From assembly GCF_007559335.1 (NCBI RefSeq), contig NZ_VMBG01000001.1:930001-994000 (forward strand): DNA of 64,000 bases, given 5' to 3'. Source of the stretch: Rariglobus hedericola (GTDB lineage Bacteria > Verrucomicrobiota > Verrucomicrobiia > Opitutales > Opitutaceae). The stretch's first letter is position 1, and each line of letters begins with the position of its first letter. The position numbers and the translations under genes are program-made. Shown here piece by piece: positions 62,359-64,000 of this stretch. The notes under the pieces are model-generated. The model saw only the letters and a program-made list of their open reading frames with translations. It made no database searches and was not told the origin of the DNA.

Positions 62359-63099
62359 TCATGCGGACGCTCCCGCCTTGGTTAAGGACAAAAATCCGGC
62401 GCTCAAAATCGCCATGTCGATACCCAGCGCGACTTGAGTAAACCCCCGCTTCAGCAAAGGCGCGGTGTCTGCCTGATCACGGATGAGTATGCCCGCTTCA
62501 ATGCGATTCCGCTGAGCCGCGTGCACTACGCAGTCCAGCGCGTCATCGTAGTTCGGCGCCTCCGGTATCGTTGAAAGGCTGAGTTTCAAATCGGCCGGAC
62601 CGACGAACAAAACATGCACACCCGCAACACCTGCGATGGCCTCCGCGTTTTTGACGCCTTCTGCACTTTCTATCTGAACAAACAGACGTGCCTCGCCCGC
62701 GGCCTCCTTCGCTCGCAGGCCATAGCCGTAGGCACGCACGGCAGGCGAAAACCCGCGCGTGCCGAGAGGCGGATACTTCATGGCTCGGACCAGCGCGGCC
62801 GCCTCCTCGGCGGTTTTGACATGCGGAACCATGATCGCATCCGCCCCCCAATCCAGCGCACGACCAATCAATCCGGCTTCGTGCGTGGGCACGCGCACCA
62901 CGACCTCGACGTCATAACCGCTGACCGCCCGCAGATTGGTCAACAGCTCGGCCTCCGGCAAACATCCGTGCTCCATGTCGAGCAGTAACCAGCCGAAACC
63001 GCATTGCGCGGCCAGCTCCGCCACCGTGGGTGAGCCGGATGCAAGCCAGGCGCCGAAACCGGGGACGCGAGGCGTTATTTTTTGATTCGAAGTATTCAT
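62359..63099 (-). CDS. HpcH/HpaI-family aldolase
   Basis: The 246-residue protein has the family motifs: GWLLLDMEHG, GADAIMVPHVKTAEEA, LFVQIESAEGVKNAEAIA and VLFVGPADLKLSLS. These class II aldolases cleave 2-keto-3-deoxy acids such as 2-keto-3-deoxy-L-rhamnonate or 4-hydroxy-2-ketoheptanedioate. Given a GH78 rhamnosidase in the region, rhamnonate-type catabolism is plausible, but the exact substrate is not determined by sequence alone. Confidence 0.87.
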   Translation of the reverse strand: MNTSNQKITPRVPGFGAWLASGSPTVAELAAQCGFGWLLLDMEHGCLPEAELLTNLRAVSGYDVEVVVRVPTHEAGLIGRALDWGADAIMVPHVKTAEEAAALVRAMKYPPLGTRGFSPAVRAYGYGLRAKEAAGEARLFVQIESAEGVKNAEAIAGVAGVHVLFVGPADLKLSLSTIPEAPNYDDALDCVVHAAQRNRIEAGILIRDQADTAPLLKRGFTQVALGIDMAILSAGFLSLTKAGASA

Positions 63100-63150
63100 A
63101 TATTGTTAGGTAAAATTTAGCAGATCACCCCTCGGAGTGAGCATTCGGTA

Positions 63151-64000
63151 TCATAAAACGGATACACCTTTCCGTTGGATTTCTATTTCCCGGGCGCCTG
63201 CCTTCCCCGCGAGCTCGCCGAAACCGCACTGCTTCATGATCGTCCTCAAAATACGTTCGTTCGGCTGGTGGAAACCCACCGGGCCGCACTGCTCGATCAA
63301 GCCGAAGTTCACATCGCCTCTTTCCGCATGTGATACCTCATAAAGGAGAATGCCGTTTACGTTTTCATCGGACTCCACTCGGTTGAAAAACTGCGCGTTC
63401 AGCTCACGCCCCTGGGACAGATAGCAATGCACCCACACGCGTTTTCCCTGCGAACGGGCGTAGCGTTTGATGTCGATGGCCACAGTCGGATCGTAGCGGT
63501 TGAAGTGATAATCCTTGAGTGTGATCTCGTCCGCCAGATCCACCAAATGACGCCATTGCTCCAGCCATATCTTGGGCATCGCCCAAAAACCCAGCTCATT
63601 GAATTCAGTGCTAAGCCGCGGCTTTTCGTGACAATTCCTCAGGTGAATCTGCAACTTGCGACCTGCTTGATGGAGCAGCACGGATGCCTGTTCGACAAAC
63701 CGGGTAAAGAAGTCGCCGCGCACCGCCATGACTTTCAGCGGATCCGCTTCGTCCCGTAAAATATCTACACCGTATTTTGTCTGGTAGGCCTCAATGATCG
63801 GCTCGTTGTAACCGTAGTTCACATAGTCGCTGACCATGCCCGAATGATTCTGCAGACGCAGATCCACTCCATCGAAACCCATGTCGATGCACTTGCGCAC
63901 CCAATCGAGCCAATATTCGCGCACTTCCGGATACGCCTCACAGGGCGTGCCCTTCATCCACTGAAGCTTTCCCCGGGCAATGCCGAACGCACAACTCGAC
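63151..64000 (-). CDS. TIM-barrel glycoside hydrolase-like protein, 5' end beyond the window
   Basis: The frame is open to the right edge; an internal Met at 63957 is not a convincing start because the preceding residues (CAFGIARGKLQW) continue the fold. The visible 282 residues contain YWLDWVRKCIDMGFDGVDLR, IHLRNCHEKP, DLADEITLKDYHF and KRVWVHCYLSQGRELN, the layout of a (beta/alpha)8 hydrolase related to GHL10-type enzymes. It is probably the first visible gene of a minus-strand operon with the aldolase and GH3. Confidence 0.65.
   Translation of the reverse strand, partial: SSCAFGIARGKLQWMKGTPCEAYPEVREYWLDWVRKCIDMGFDGVDLRLQNHSGMVSDYVNYGYNEPIIEAYQTKYGVDILRDEADPLKVMAVRGDFFTRFVEQASVLLHQAGRKLQIHLRNCHEKPRLSTEFNELGFWAMPKIWLEQWRHLVDLADEITLKDYHFNRYDPTVAIDIKRYARSQGKRVWVHCYLSQGRELNAQFFNRVESDENVNGILLYEVSHAERGDVNFGLIEQCGPVGFHQPNERILRTIMKQCGFGELAGKAGAREIEIQRKGVSVL

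Overview
The window looks like a chromosomal segment of a Verrucomicrobia bacterium, most likely of the Opitutaceae type. This rests on gene content: two PEP-CTERM secreted proteins plus an exosortase, a giant prepilin-like protein resembling Verru_Chthon cassette protein A, many glycoside hydrolases and carbohydrate esterases, and high-GC coding sequence with little sign of Shine-Dalgarno motifs. The taxonomic placement is inference from style and families, not from a marker gene.

From 1 to about 18.5 kb the content is mostly housekeeping. It holds a lipoprotein, an unknown Ala-rich protein, an intergenic stretch rich in repeats (including an uninterrupted array of eighteen 21-bp units), a DapF homologue with both catalytic cysteines replaced by serine, a redoxin, and a TPR protein plus an exosortase-EpsI fusion. 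These are followed by scpA, trxA, menA, a sulfate activation cluster (cysC-cysD-cysN) and an operon of acylphosphatase, ABC ATPase, ABC permease and TPR protein. A tRNA-Ser(GCT) at 18.6 kb is followed at once by a lone tyrosine recombinase, the only clear sign of an integrated element.

From 20.4 kb to the right edge lies a large glycan-utilisation region. It encodes LacI- and AraC-type regulators, a GPH-family sugar symporter, and hydrolases of GH116, GH78, GH125, GH28-like and GH3 type. It also has two large proteins that look like unclassified clan GH-A enzymes, SGNH and CE7 esterases, a YdjC-type deacetylase, an HpaI-type aldolase, a multidomain surface protein with a degenerate gingipain-like domain, and the giant prepilin-like protein with a secreted partner. 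Two PEP-CTERM proteins lie within it; their likely sorting enzyme is encoded at 6.3 kb.

The most notable observation is regulatory. A palindrome of form GGGAC-NN-GTCCC occurs at ten places between 23.1 and 53.1 kb. All ten are intergenic, usually 60-180 bp upstream of a start codon, and they precede the esterase/GH116 pair, the symporter, GH78, the giant surface protein, the two divergent genes at 40.8/41.1 kb, the LacI gene at 42.1 kb, the prepilin-like operon, and the divergent PEP-CTERM/GH125 pair. This defines a candidate single-regulator regulon, and the LacI-family gene at 42104-43123, which carries its own copy, is the natural candidate regulator. A different, classical LacI-type operator at 21687-21706 probably belongs to the other LacI gene (20392-21438).
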